Source of the DNA: Microvirga puerhi
GTDB lineage: Bacteria > Pseudomonadota > Alphaproteobacteria > Rhizobiales > Beijerinckiaceae
NCBI RefSeq assembly: GCF_020089865.1
Contig: NZ_JAIRBM010000017.1
Location: 1 to 64,000 of the forward strand
Length of the DNA: 64,000 nucleotides
Direction of reading: 5' to 3'
Shown here: positions 1 through 8,375 of the stretch, one piece after another
How the letters are laid out: each line of letters opens with the position of its first letter
How positions within the stretch are numbered: position 1 is the first letter of the stretch
The notes under the pieces: model-generated
The model's database searches: none
What the model was told of the DNA's origin: nothing
Seen by the model: only the letters and a program-made list of their open reading frames with translations
Made by a program: the position numbers and the translations under genes

Positions 1-6
1 AAGACT

Positions 7-57
7 GTTCGCGCTCACGCGAACGACAGAGGCCCGGTGGAAACACCGGGCCTTTTT
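7..57 (+). terminator. Rho-independent terminator of an upstream gene
   Basis: A 9-bp GC-rich stem (31-39 pairs with 44-52) with a GAAA loop is followed by five T. A second small dyad lies just before it at 7-24. It would end a plus-strand transcript entering the window. It also sits just beyond the stop codon of the minus-strand GST gene, but the T-run favours the plus strand. Confidence 0.8.
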
Positions 58-64
58 CATGCCG

Positions 65-670
65 TCATGCCGCAACGCGCGTCTTGGCATAGGTAGGCAC
101 GCGTGCCTCGAAATCGGCAAGCCATGCAACGAGCTTCGGATAGCTTTCGCGCCACCGTCCGCCCATCCGCAGGTCGAGATAGCCGAGAGCGCAGGCCAGC
201 GCGATGTGGCCGACATGCAGCTGCGGCGAAGGCGTCGAGAGATGCGCCTCGGCATGGTCGAGCCCGCGCTGAACCTTGCCGGACTGCAGCTCCAGCCATT
301 TCGGCTCTTGCCGGTCCTCTGTCCGGTACCGTCCCTCATAGACCTGGAGCAGCGCCGCATCCATGATGCCGTCCGCAAGCGCCTGCTGGCGTAGGGCCAG
401 GAAGCGATCAACTCCCGTAGGATAGAGTTTTCCGCCGCCCGCGAGATGGTCCAGATATTCGATGATGACGCGTGAATCGTAGAGCTTCTCCCCGTTCTCC
501 AGGATCAAGATCGGAATCTTGCCGAGCGGGTTCTGCTGACGGAGCGAATCCTCCGGGTTCATCGTGTCCGCGGCGACAAGTTCAATCTGATCGGACAGAC
601 CCAGCAGCGATGCGGCGATCTTGACCTTGCGGCCGAACGGAGAGGCAGGTGACGTACGAAGAGTGAGCAT
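65..670 (-). CDS. Glutathione S-transferase family protein
   Basis: A 201-residue cytosolic GST-like protein. The N-terminal thioredoxin fold opens with LTLRTSPASPFGRKVKI, where the Ser-Pro-Phe-Arg-Lys pattern is typical of bacterial GSTs. It carries the cis-proline segment GKIPIL and the glutathione-contacting DSRVIIEYL near residues 65-73. An all-helical C-terminal domain follows (about 90-200) and the length is normal for the family. It probably conjugates or reduces small electrophiles with glutathione, but the substrate cannot be read from sequence. It is monocistronic on the minus strand, downstream of rlmJ with a 64-nt gap. Confidence 0.88.
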   Translation of the reverse strand: MLTLRTSPASPFGRKVKIAASLLGLSDQIELVAADTMNPEDSLRQQNPLGKIPILILENGEKLYDSRVIIEYLDHLAGGGKLYPTGVDRFLALRQQALADGIMDAALLQVYEGRYRTEDRQEPKWLELQSGKVQRGLDHAEAHLSTPSPQLHVGHIALACALGYLDLRMGGRWRESYPKLVAWLADFEARVPTYAKTRVAA

Positions 671-734
671 GAGCGAGACCTATGGAAAGGGACCTTGCCT
701 TCATGCCGTTCACCAGCCGCCGCCGCAACGGATT

Positions 735-1583
735 TCACGCCGCCGGCCCGAATGCCTCACAACGATAGCCCGCATAGCTGCCCTGCGACAGACGCTCAGC
801 GAGGGCCGGAAGCAGGATCTCGGCCTCTTCCCGCAACGTCCAGGGCGGATTGAAGACGACAAGTCCGCTCCCGTTGAGTCGGGCCGGCTCGCGCGGATCG
901 TCGACCAGCAATTCAAGCCGGAGACCGGGACGCGGGCTTTCCGCATCGAGCCGCTTCATCAGCGCATCCACCGGCGCCAGCGACTTGATCGGATACCAGC
1001 CTGCATAGACGCCCGTTTCCCATTTTCCGAGAGCCGTCAGGATCTCGGTGCCTAGCCGCTCCAGCTCGTTTGGCTGCTCGTAGGGCGGATCGATGAGAAC
1101 GAGACCGCGCTTCTCCTTCGGCGGAATCAGGGCATGGAGCGCCGTCCAACCGTCGAGATGCATGACCTTCAGGTTGGCGACCGTGTTAAAGGTCTCGTTC
1201 AGGGTGCCATAATCTGCAGGGTGAAGCTCCACGAAGACGCCCCGATCCTGCCAGCGCAGCAATTCGCGCAGGATGCCGGGCGAGCCCGGATAGATGCTCG
1301 GTCCATGCCGGGTGCGGATGCCCGCGACGACCTGCCGATAGGGTTCCAGGATTGCTTCGACTTCCGGCGAGAACGCCTCGTCGAGTCGACCGATCCCATC
1401 GACCCATTCACCGGTCCGGCCAGCCTCATCCCCGGCCAGATCGTAAAGGCCGATCCCGGCATGGGTGTCGATGACGCGCAGCGGCGTCTCCTTGCGCTGG
1501 AGATACAGCAGGATCCGCACCAGCAGCGCGTGCTTCATGACGTCGGCGAAGTTGCCGGCGTGGAAGGCATGACGATAGTTCAT
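735..1583 (-). CDS. rlmJ: 23S rRNA (adenine(2030)-N6)-methyltransferase RlmJ
   Basis: A 282-residue protein with the characteristic RlmJ opening MNYRHAFHAGNFADVMKH. The SAM-binding segment is VIDTHAGIGLYDL (about 38-50). The amino-methyltransferase motif IV, DPPYE, lies near residues 165-169 within LVLIDPPYEQ. The family makes N6-methyladenosine at A2030 of 23S rRNA and acts on free rRNA. Length matches the family (about 280). It stands alone with GST downstream and RNase T2 upstream on the same strand. Start chosen at the conserved MNYRHAF. Confidence 0.95.
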   Translation of the reverse strand: MNYRHAFHAGNFADVMKHALLVRILLYLQRKETPLRVIDTHAGIGLYDLAGDEAGRTGEWVDGIGRLDEAFSPEVEAILEPYRQVVAGIRTRHGPSIYPGSPGILRELLRWQDRGVFVELHPADYGTLNETFNTVANLKVMHLDGWTALHALIPPKEKRGLVLIDPPYEQPNELERLGTEILTALGKWETGVYAGWYPIKSLAPVDALMKRLDAESPRPGLRLELLVDDPREPARLNGSGLVVFNPPWTLREEAEILLPALAERLSQGSYAGYRCEAFGPAA

Positions 1584-1666
1584 GAGGGATCTAAAGCACT
1601 TTCAAGGCGCGTGGGAAACCATCGTGATGACAGGGAGGTAAAACGTCGCCTCGAACCGCCGCCCGA

Positions 1667-2335
1667 CTATCGCGGAGGCGGAACAGCAATCTCGCCGGCG
1701 CGGCACCCGTCCTGGTTGACCTGGGGACATTGGCGGAAGCCGCGCAGATCCTTGTCCAGGCAGATCTTGATCTCCTGGAACACCCGCCGGCCACAGGACA
1801 CGGACATCATATCCGGACGCAATCCCGGATTGGCGCTCGCGAAGGCCCGCTCGATCTCGATCGGCATGACATGGGTCTCGGTCGAGGATGCGGTGAGACT
1901 GTCGGGGATCTGGATCCGGTCGCGGGCCTTACGCACCAGGGCGAAGTATTCGCTCGGGCTGACGCCCGAGCAGGTTCCATGCTTGCGCCACTGGTATCGA
2001 GCGAGGTTGGAGGTGGGATAAAGGTCGACCAACTGATCAATGACCATGCGCGGAACGAACCGCCCCTGTGGTTCGCAGAAGGTCGGATATCCCTGGTCGG
2101 ATTGCGGCCAGAGACCGTGAACCACGAAGCCGAGGCGGTTGCCCTCCTCGCATTGCTTGCGCTCGCTTCCGCGCGCACTCACTTCGCAGAAGCCAGGAGA
2201 CCAGGACAGGGCAAGGACATAGAAGTCGAAGGCCCCGGTAGGCGCTCCGCGCGCCTCCTGCATGGGCTGGGCGAAAGCCGAAACCGCTGTGAAAAGCCAG
2301 GCGCCCGCGATGACGAGGCACCGTGCGAGGATCAC
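1667..2335 (-). CDS. Secreted ribonuclease T2 family protein
   Basis: RNase T2-type endoribonuclease, cleaving RNA through 2',3'-cyclic phosphates in the periplasm or outside the cell. Both catalytic signatures are present: CAS-1 as FVVHGLWPQ and CAS-2 as WRKHGTCSG. An N-terminal hydrophobic segment ending AVSAFA is a signal peptide, and several Cys could form disulfides. I place the start at the GTG at 2335 because its GTGA overlaps the upstream gene's TGA by 4 nt; another in-frame GTG lies at 2353. The upstream gene encodes another exported protein, so the two are translationally coupled. Predicted 222 residues. Confidence 0.9.
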   Translation of the reverse strand: MILARCLVIAGAWLFTAVSAFAQPMQEARGAPTGAFDFYVLALSWSPGFCEVSARGSERKQCEEGNRLGFVVHGLWPQSDQGYPTFCEPQGRFVPRMVIDQLVDLYPTSNLARYQWRKHGTCSGVSPSEYFALVRKARDRIQIPDSLTASSTETHVMPIEIERAFASANPGLRPDMMSVSCGRRVFQEIKICLDKDLRGFRQCPQVNQDGCRAGEIAVPPPR

Positions 2336-2763
2336 GGCTGCGCCTGCTTGCACAGAGGTGCGTAGGCGTAATTCCGGTCAAGGCCGACCACGCACCATTC
2401 CGTGCCCCAGCCGATGCCGATGAATCCGAGCTTCTCGCGCACGGAGTAATTGATCTTGCGCTTGTAGCCGTCCGACACGATCACGGTCCCCGTGCAGTAG
2501 CGCCGCGGAATGTAGTCGAGCCCCCAGGGACGCCAAGAGGTCTCAGCCAGCCTCTCGAACGCAACGATCTGCAGAGACGAGGACCAGAAACGGCTTTCGC
2601 GGGTCGAGAAATCCGAAGAGATCTGCCCGAGGACAAAAGGATCCTCGCAGGCCGGGAGAGATGCGCTGTAGGAGTGGTCCCGCCGTTCGGCCGGGGTTAT
2701 CTCACGGGCCAGCGCCGGGACGCTCAACAATACACAGGAAACCAAAGCCGCCAGCCACTTCAT
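2332..2763 (-). CDS. Secreted protein of unknown function, coupled to RNase T2
   Basis: A 143-residue protein I do not recognise. Residues 1-19 form a clear signal peptide ending PALA. The mature part has four Cys (in PACEDPF, RRYCTG, EWCVVG, PLCKQ), suggesting two disulfides in the periplasm. No catalytic motif stands out. Its stop overlaps the start of the RNase T2 gene by 4 nt, so the two products are probably made and exported together. It could be an accessory or regulatory partner of the nuclease, but this is inferred from position only. Confidence 0.75.
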   Translation of the reverse strand: MKWLAALVSCVLLSVPALAREITPAERRDHSYSASLPACEDPFVLGQISSDFSTRESRFWSSSLQIVAFERLAETSWRPWGLDYIPRRYCTGTVIVSDGYKRKINYSVREKLGFIGIGWGTEWCVVGLDRNYAYAPLCKQAQP

Positions 2764-2843
2764 CGCGATGCTCCAACAGATCCTATGATCTCATGAGGAC
2801 CATGTAAGCGCATATGTGGATCGTCAAGGCTCCGCTTGCCGGT

Positions 2844-3833
2844 TTAGTAGATTCCGGAGTTGTTCAGCACGAGTGGCTCTCCCGGCACCGCCGGGCGATA
2901 GGCGGGAGGAATGGCGGTCTGGTTGATCGTACGCGGCGGCGGAGCCTGCGGAGAATATGTGGTGACAGGCAGATCGGCCGCGTATCCCCCTGCCGCCAGC
3001 TCCGGGCGGGACGCAGGCATCGGCGTCATCGGCGCAGGTCCTGCACCTGCCGCATATTCCCCTTCCGCAATGTCCTGCTCCATGTCGATGGGTGCAAGAT
3101 CGGCGGTCGGGGGCGGGTTCTGCTGGGCGAAGCGGCTGCGCTCGGGATCGATTCGCGCGGCGAACTTGATGATCGGCTTGCAGATGCGCCGCGTGCCGCG
3201 GGGGTCATGCCGGGCAAGGTCGATGTGGAGATGATCGTAGTGGAATACGTCCGAGCCGGGACCGAGGACCGTGCTGAAATAGCGGCATGCGCCGACGAAG
3301 ACCTCACGCAGGAAGTCCTGCTCCACAGGATCTCCCTTCCAGCCCTTCGCGACCGCAATCTCACGCCCGTCCGCGAGAACGAAGGCCATGACGTCAAGCG
3401 CATTCCCGAAGGCATGTTCGGAGACCTTGGCGCCGCGCTGGTTGTTACGCGGCCGGCAGGAGTAGGAGCCGGCCTTCAGATCCACGACCGGGACGCCGAA
3501 ATACAGCGTTGCCGCGGGCTTCACGATCTCGTCGAGCCAACTGTCAATCTGCGGAATGATCGGACAGGCCAAGGTCACCTTGGATTTCAGGCCGACCGAG
3601 CCATTGGTGAAAGCCGAGACCTTGAACGGGTGATCCATGCCGCAAACGCCGGGCCCGTCGATCTTCGACGACAGGGCCATATAGGCGGAGGGCTGGACGA
3701 GCCGCTGCGACAGGCAGGCCTCCTCGGCCTGGGCACGCCAAGGCTCGCGCTGCTCAAACCTGAACAGACCGCATCCTGTAAGACCAAGCCCAACCAGCGA
3801 TAGGGCAAAAAACGCAACTAACCCACGACGCAT
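2844..3833 (-). CDS. Extensin-like C-terminal domain lipoprotein
   Basis: A 329-residue envelope protein. The N-terminus MRRGLVAFFALSLVGLGLTGCG carries a lipobox (LTGC, Cys21), so it should be a lipoprotein. The extensin-like C-terminal domain spans about residues 45-235. It holds a conserved C-G-M-D-H-P-F segment, S-C-R-P-R-N-N, the H-A-F-G-N-A-L-D-V motif and F-H-Y-D-H-L-H-I-D-L. His and Asp in such motifs resemble M15-type metallopeptidases acting on peptidoglycan. The C-terminal tail of about 90 residues is Pro/Ala-rich and low-complexity. It is followed upstream by a long AT-rich intergenic region. Confidence 0.88.
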   Translation of the reverse strand: MRRGLVAFFALSLVGLGLTGCGLFRFEQREPWRAQAEEACLSQRLVQPSAYMALSSKIDGPGVCGMDHPFKVSAFTNGSVGLKSKVTLACPIIPQIDSWLDEIVKPAATLYFGVPVVDLKAGSYSCRPRNNQRGAKVSEHAFGNALDVMAFVLADGREIAVAKGWKGDPVEQDFLREVFVGACRYFSTVLGPGSDVFHYDHLHIDLARHDPRGTRRICKPIIKFAARIDPERSRFAQQNPPPTADLAPIDMEQDIAEGEYAAGAGPAPMTPMPASRPELAAGGYAADLPVTTYSPQAPPPRTINQTAIPPAYRPAVPGEPLVLNNSGIY

Positions 3834-4182
3834 ATGTCTAGGCTACTGGGGCAACCGTAAACAGAGCGTCAACAATACGAACAGAAGTTCTCAAGTCGTT
3901 TCATAAGAATTGTGCAACGCAACGTGGGAAAAGCGGTTTTTCCTATGAAATCTCAGGAAAAAATCTAACTTACTCGGGATTTACTATGAACATATTCCCG
4001 CCCTAAAGGGTCAGCAACTTTTTTCAAATCTAACCTAAGGGAAGATTTCCGCGACAAAACAAAGTCTTAATAACTGATATACCAGTTATGATCTCTCCCC
4101 TCGCGGATTTCCATTGTAAGACCCGCTTTTCACGCGCTTAAAGCTTTGTTAACGTACCTATCCATTTAGACAGGGGACCCCC
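3834..4182. other. AT-rich 349-bp intergenic region
   Basis: No convincing ORF. The stretch is visibly richer in A/T than its surroundings and lies between the divergent extensin-like lipoprotein and a 33-codon ORF. It contains a small hairpin (GGAAAA at 3927-3932 with TTTTCC at 3938-3943) and an inverted repeat ATAACTG-N6-CAGTTAT at 4070-4089. It probably holds promoters for both flanking genes and may contain an untranslated RNA leader. Confidence 0.6.
4070..4089. promoter_or_regulatory. Inverted repeat, possible operator
   Basis: Perfect 7-bp arms (ATAACTG / CAGTTAT) are separated by 6 bp, about 95 bp before a small plus-strand ORF inside an AT-rich region. The size and symmetry suit a dimeric regulator. 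No family can be named. Confidence 0.35.
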
Positions 4183-4284
4183 ATGAACCTGACATCGAAT
4201 TTGGATAAGGCCTCCAAGCTCAATATCGCAGCGGTCTGTGTTTCCCTCGTTTTTATCTGTGCCATAGTCGTCGGGGTGTTCTGA
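4183..4284 (+). CDS. Small single-pass membrane protein (33 aa)
   Basis: A short ORF preceded by a CAGGGGA Shine-Dalgarno-like sequence and followed 40 nt later by a strong intrinsic terminator, so it looks like a complete small transcription unit. The product has a polar N-terminus (MNLTSNLDKASKLN) and one hydrophobic helix ending VVGVF, with its last charged residue at Lys12. No function is known to me. It may be a small membrane regulator or subunit. The large AT-rich leader suggests strong or regulated transcription. Confidence 0.55.
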   Translation: MNLTSNLDKASKLNIAAVCVSLVFICAIVVGVF

Positions 4285-4323
4285 TCGGAAGCACTGCTCG
4301 ACAGATCAAAGAGTTTCGAAACG

Positions 4324-4353
4324 CGCTGCCGGAAGCCCTCCGGCAGCGTTTTT
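4324..4353 (+). terminator. Rho-independent terminator after the 33-aa ORF
   Basis: A 9-bp stem (CGCTGCCGG at 4324-4332 with CCGGCAGCG at 4340-4348) plus an extra A-T pair is followed by TTTTT at 4349-4353. It ends the small plus-strand unit and abuts the stop of the minus-strand secreted protein. Confidence 0.85.
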
Positions 4354-4607
4354 CATGAGTCCAGGCAGGGCGTTTCGCTGAACGCCCAGGACGTGACGTT
4401 CAGAACCATTTGGCATTGGGCAAGCCGCGGCCCTTCCGCAGTTCTCAGACAGACCTTTTCGCCCAGAGGGAACATCTTGCCGGCGGCCCTGCAATAGCAG
4501 TCGACCGGATTGTGTTCAGGCGCCTGAACCTGAGTCAGGCTCGGCTCTTGGGCAAGGCCAGGTCCTCCGGCCATCAGGAAAGTCAAGGCGACAGCGACGT
4601 ACCACAT
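4353..4607 (-). CDS. Small secreted Cys-containing protein
   Basis: 84 residues with a signal peptide (hydrophobic 1-19, cleavage after GLAQ). The mature part of about 65 residues has five Cys, including a C-Y-C pair and C-x12-C-x12-C spacing near the middle. This suggests a small disulfide-stabilised periplasmic protein. It is not recognised as a named family. It stands alone on the minus strand between moaE and the terminator of the 33-aa unit. Confidence 0.65.
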   Translation of the reverse strand: MWYVAVALTFLMAGGPGLAQEPSLTQVQAPEHNPVDCYCRAAGKMFPLGEKVCLRTAEGPRLAQCQMVLNVTSWAFSETPCLDS

Positions 4608-4714
4608 AAAGCACCTCCGTCGATCCCATCGGCATGATGGTCCGCCTCCGGCGATGAGCCGTCAAGCCAAGTCTTCGGGAGCTGGGGGAGGAAGGGTTGC
4701 GACGGGACGCAGTA

Positions 4715-5170
4715 CTATGCCCATCGCTCGGCCGCGGCGTCATCTTGCACCTTGGCCTCGACCCAGGCGCCGACGGTCCCGTCCTTCAGGTGTTCGCGCT
4801 TCCAGAACGGCGCGCGGGTCTTCAGGTAGTCCATCAGAAAGGAAGCTGCCTCGAAGGCCGCTTCGCGATGGGCGGAGGCTGCCAGAACCAGCACGATCCC
4901 TTCGCCGGGAGAGATCATGCCGAAGCGATGAATGACGGTCAGGCCGAGAAGCGGCCAACGCTCCTCGGCACGCGCAGCGATCCTCGTAAGTTCGGCCTCC
5001 GCCATGCCTGGATAATGCTCGAGCTCAAGGGAGGAAAGCTTCCCCCCCTCGTCCCGGCAAAGGCCGGTGAAAGCAACCACCGCACCCACGTCGGCACGCC
5101 CTGCGGTCATAAGATCCGTTTCGCGCGCGGCATCGAACGGTTCGGTTTGGATCCGGATGGTGGCGTTCAC
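4715..5170 (-). CDS. moaE: Molybdopterin synthase catalytic subunit MoaE
   Basis: A 151-residue cytosolic protein that, with MoaD, converts precursor Z (cPMP) to molybdopterin. It has the family landmarks G-A-V-V-A-F-T-G-x-C-R, LELEHYPGMAE and H-R-F-G near residues 82-85. The C-terminal region KTRAPFWKREH contains the catalytic lysines (K-x6-K-R). Length is typical. It lies 17 nt downstream of moaD in an order (uvrC-pgsA-moaD-moaE) common in Hyphomicrobiales. Confidence 0.95.
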   Translation of the reverse strand: MNATIRIQTEPFDAARETDLMTAGRADVGAVVAFTGLCRDEGGKLSSLELEHYPGMAEAELTRIAARAEERWPLLGLTVIHRFGMISPGEGIVLVLAASAHREAAFEAASFLMDYLKTRAPFWKREHLKDGTVGAWVEAKVQDDAAAERWA

Positions 5171-5187
5171 GGCCGATCCTTAACGCC

Positions 5188-5439
5188 TCAGCCCCCGGTC
5201 ATCGGAGGGAAGAAGGCGATCTCCCTTGCGCCCGCAATGACATGGTCCGGCTTGACGTGAACATGGTCGATGGCGGCGCGCACCACTTGCTCGTTCTCGA
5301 ACGCGTATTCGTATTCCACGCCGCGGGTCTTGAGCCAGCGGACCAGATCGGCGACGGTCGCGATCCCACCCGGGATGTCCACGTCCTCGTCCGGCCGGCC
5401 GATGCGCTCACGCACCCAGGCGAAGTAGACGAGCTTCAT
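5188..5439 (-). CDS. moaD: Molybdopterin synthase sulfur carrier MoaD
   Basis: An 83-residue ubiquitin-like sulfur carrier. It ends in the diagnostic double glycine (FFPPMTGG), which is adenylated and thiocarboxylated to donate sulfur in molybdopterin synthesis. I start it at MKLVYFAWVRERIG, the conserved first beta strand; an open frame continues upstream but overlaps pgsA. It lies 5 nt after pgsA and 17 nt before moaE, so it is probably cotranscribed with both. Confidence 0.95.
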   Translation of the reverse strand: MKLVYFAWVRERIGRPDEDVDIPGGIATVADLVRWLKTRGVEYEYAFENEQVVRAAIDHVHVKPDHVIAGAREIAFFPPMTGG

Positions 5440-5444
5440 GGACC

Positions 5445-6119
5445 TCACCCTTCGTCCATCATGTGATGGATGCCGGTCTTGAGATAGTCCCATCCGGTAT
5501 AGATCGTCAGAATCGCCGAGACCCACAACAGGATCGTTCCGATCAGGACGGTTCCCGGCAGGACCGTCTCGCCGGCAGGGCCCGCGATCAGGAACCCGAC
5601 AGAGACGATCTGTGCCGTCGTCTTCCACTTGGCGACGCGGCTCACTGGAACGCCGACCTTGAGTTCCGCCAGGAATTCCCGGAGACCAGACACCAGGATC
5701 TCGCGGCACAGGATGACGATGGCGGCCCAGAGCGACCAGCTCTGGATCGTCTTGTCGGCCACCAGCATCAGAAGGCAGGCGGCGACGAGCAACTTGTCAG
5801 CGATGGGATCGAGCATTCGCCCGAGGGCGGATTGCTGGGCATAAGTTCGCGCCACGTAGCCGTCGAGATAATCGGTGATGCCAGCCAAAGCGAAGATCAG
5901 AAGCGCCGCCCAGCGGGACCAGTGGTCCTCCGGCCAGAACAGAAGGCCGACCACCGCGGGCACGGCCACGAGCCGGCCATAGGTCAGCATGTTGGCGAGG
6001 TTGAAAGCCTTCGACCGGCGCATGGGAGAGGCAGAGCTCATAACTGAGGCAGGAAGCATGCCGAAGGCCGGTCCGTCAACCGGACTTCCACCGTTTGGCG
6101 ATGCTTCCCCACCCGACAT
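5445..6119 (-). CDS. pgsA: CDP-diacylglycerol-glycerol-3-phosphate 3-phosphatidyltransferase
   Basis: A CDP-alcohol phosphatidyltransferase of the inner membrane, making phosphatidylglycerophosphate from CDP-diacylglycerol. The family signature D-G-x2-A-R-x8-G-x3-D-x3-D is seen as DGYVAR...GRMLDPIADK. About six membrane segments follow a polar N-terminus. The first 30 residues are not typical, and internal starts at MSSASP (6041) or MRRSKAF (6023) are possible. I keep 6119 because a GGCCAGGG-like ribosome site precedes it. Part of the uvrC-pgsA-moaDE run. Confidence 0.92.
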   Translation of the reverse strand: MSGGEASPNGGSPVDGPAFGMLPASVMSSASPMRRSKAFNLANMLTYGRLVAVPAVVGLLFWPEDHWSRWAALLIFALAGITDYLDGYVARTYAQQSALGRMLDPIADKLLVAACLLMLVADKTIQSWSLWAAIVILCREILVSGLREFLAELKVGVPVSRVAKWKTTAQIVSVGFLIAGPAGETVLPGTVLIGTILLWVSAILTIYTGWDYLKTGIHHMMDEG

Positions 6120-6176
6120 CGCCGGGCCCTGGCCTTTTTGCCGAAGGCATCGAGAGATCGTGAACCGGGATACAGC

Positions 6177-8264
6177 CTAGCCCCTGTCATGGAAGAAGTC
6201 GTAGACGGCGCGTGCCGTTGCGGCATTGACGCCCGGCGCCTTCATGAGGTCTTCGAGCGCCGCCCGCTGGATGGCCTTGACCGTTCCGAAATGATGCAGG
6301 AGCGCCCGCTTGCGGGTCGGGCCGATGCCGGCGATTTCGTCGAGCGGGTTCTTGACCATTTCCCGCTTGCGCTTGGCCCGATGCGCCCCGATGGCGAAGC
6401 GGTGAGCCTCGTCGCGAAGGCGCTGCACGAAGTAGAGGGCCGGATCGCGCGGCGGCATCTTGAAGGGTGGCTGGCCCGGCTTGAAGAAGGTTTCGCGGCC
6501 GGCGTCCCGGTCCCGCCCCTTGGCGATGCCGACGACGGCGACGTCCTCTTCGCCGACTCCGACCTCGGCGAGCGCCTGGCGGGCGGCTTCGAGCTGCCCC
6601 TTGCCGCCATCGATGAGGATGAGATCCGGCCAGGCCGGGAAGCTGTCGTCGTCAGCGTCATACTCTCCTTCCCCTTGTGGGGAAGAGGTGGGGGTGGGGG
6701 TGGCTGTACCCGACTCGGAAAGGATGGCGCTCGCGCCTCCCCCTGTAAAGGAAGACGGAATCCGCGGCTCCTCCTTCACGAGGCGCGCAAATCTCCGCTG
6801 CAGCATCTCGCGCATCATGCCGTAATCGTCGCCCGGCTTGAGGTCCTCGGACTTCATGTTGAAGGTGCGGTAGTGCTGCTTCATGAAGCCGCCCGCCCCC
6901 GCCACGATCATGGCGCCGACCGCGTTGGTGCCCATGATGTGCGAATTGTCGTAAACCTCGACGCGGCGCGGGGCCTTCGCCAAACCGAAGGCCTGAGACA
7001 GGGATACGAGAAGCTTCTGCTGCGAGGATGTATCGGCGAGACGCCGCCCGAGCGCCTCCTTGGCGTTGCGCTGTACGTATTCGATGAGCTGGCGACGCTC
7101 GCCGCGCTGTGGCGCGTGGATTTCGACCTTCGCTTCCGCGCGGGTCGAGAGCGCCGCCGCCATGAGCTCGGCATCCTCGATCTCGTGCGACAGGAGGATC
7201 AGGCGCGGTGCCGGCTTGTCGTCGTAGAACTGCGCGATGAAGGAGGACAGGACCTCCTCCGGGCTCATGGACTTGTCGGCCTTCGGAAAATAGGCGCGAT
7301 TGCCCCAGTTCTGCCAGTTGCGGAAGAAGAAGACTTCGACGCAGAACTGACCCGCCTGCTCGTCCAGAGCGAAGACGTCCGCCTCCTCGACCGATTGCGT
7401 ATTGATGCCCTGCACGCCCTGGATCGCCGAGAGCGCTGCCAGGCGGTCGCGGCAGCGGGCGGCGCGCTCGAATTCGAGGGTTTCCGCCGCCTCCTGCATT
7501 TCTGCCGTGATGCGGGCCTTCACGGCATTGGATTTGCCGGAAAGGAAGGCGCGCGCCTCGTTCGCGAGTTCCGCATATTCTTCCTTGGATACTTCCCCCG
7601 TGCAGGGACCGGAGCAGCGCTTGATTTGGAACAATAGACAGGGCCGCGTGCGGTTCTCGTAATAGCTGTCATTGCATGAGCGCAGCAGGAAGGCGCGCTG
7701 CAGCGCGTTGATGGTCCGATTCACGGCCCAGACACTTGCGAAGGGACCATAATAATCGCCCTTCCGCTTGCGTGCGCCACGATGCTTGACGAGTTGCGGC
7801 GCGTCGTGATCCCCCGTCAGAAGAATGTAGGGGAGCGACTTGTCGTCCCGCATCAGCACGTTGTAGCGGGGCCTGAGCTGCTTGATGAGATTGGCTTCAA
7901 GCAGCAGGGCCTCGGTTTCCGTTGCCGTGGTGACGAATTCCATCGACGCCGTCTCGCCGATCATGCGGGCGATGCGGTTCGAATGAGCTTGGCCGCGGGC
8001 ATAGGATCCGACGCGCGCCTTCAGGCTCTTCGCCTTGCCGACGTAGAGGACGTCGCCCTTGGTATCGAGCATCCGATACACGCCGGGCGCATTGGGCAAG
8101 GTCGTCCAGAAGCGGCGGATGACGTCGGTCCCGCGCTGGACCGACCCGGGATGCGCCTCCAGGTCGAACTCGACGTCCGACCCGCTTTCGACCGGGACGG
8201 TATCCTCCTCGTCCTCGTTGTCCAGAATGTCGGGGGGGACGTCGTTATAGGTATTGCGACTCAT
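6177..8264 (-). CDS. uvrC: Excinuclease ABC subunit C (UvrC)
   Basis: A 695-residue nucleotide excision repair nuclease making the 3' and 5' incisions around UvrAB-bound damage. After an acidic N-terminal extension of about 45 residues comes a GIY-YIG nuclease (GVYRM near 61, YVGKAK near 74). Then follow the UVR helix pair (about 250-285) and the RNase H-like domain ([12 protein letters not shown], later [10 protein letters not shown]). A C-terminal tandem helix-hairpin-helix ([13 protein letters not shown]) closes the protein. Between the two nuclease-domain motifs, residues about 503-534 are encoded by a repeat-like sequence read in frame (see the repeat feature). Confidence 0.95.
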   Translation of the reverse strand: MSRNTYNDVPPDILDNEDEEDTVPVESGSDVEFDLEAHPGSVQRGTDVIRRFWTTLPNAPGVYRMLDTKGDVLYVGKAKSLKARVGSYARGQAHSNRIARMIGETASMEFVTTATETEALLLEANLIKQLRPRYNVLMRDDKSLPYILLTGDHDAPQLVKHRGARKRKGDYYGPFASVWAVNRTINALQRAFLLRSCNDSYYENRTRPCLLFQIKRCSGPCTGEVSKEEYAELANEARAFLSGKSNAVKARITAEMQEAAETLEFERAARCRDRLAALSAIQGVQGINTQSVEEADVFALDEQAGQFCVEVFFFRNWQNWGNRAYFPKADKSMSPEEVLSSFIAQFYDDKPAPRLILLSHEIEDAELMAAALSTRAEAKVEIHAPQRGERRQLIEYVQRNAKEALGRRLADTSSQQKLLVSLSQAFGLAKAPRRVEVYDNSHIMGTNAVGAMIVAGAGGFMKQHYRTFNMKSEDLKPGDDYGMMREMLQRRFARLVKEEPRIPSSFTGGGASAILSESGTATPTPTSSPQGEGEYDADDDSFPAWPDLILIDGGKGQLEAARQALAEVGVGEEDVAVVGIAKGRDRDAGRETFFKPGQPPFKMPPRDPALYFVQRLRDEAHRFAIGAHRAKRKREMVKNPLDEIAGIGPTRKRALLHHFGTVKAIQRAALEDLMKAPGVNAATARAVYDFFHDRG
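6662..6755. repeat. Palindromic intergenic-type repeat carried inside uvrC
   Basis: This stretch begins with the dyad CTTCCCC-TTGT-GGGGAAG (6668-6685) and runs through GGTGGGGGTGGGGG to a CCTCCCCCT block. It resembles rhizobial dispersed intergenic repeats, whose accidental translations contain PSPQGEGE-like peptides. Here the minus strand reads [16 protein letters not shown] in frame with uvrC. It adds about 31 residues to a loop that is variable in the family. The repeat assignment is from recalled pattern, not from a search. Confidence 0.6.
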
Positions 8265-8375
8265 GAGAGAGATTTAAGGAGTCGCGATTCCAGAGGGAAG
8301 AGCCCGGGTGGGCTGGCAAGAACATTCCAGCCGCATTAAACCGCTAAGCCCCGTCGCAGCCATCGGAATCGGACC

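Noticed and set aside
4697-5260. A plus-strand 187-codon ORF opposite moaE and moaD
   Set aside because: It is a shadow of two well-supported genes and lacks protein-like features.
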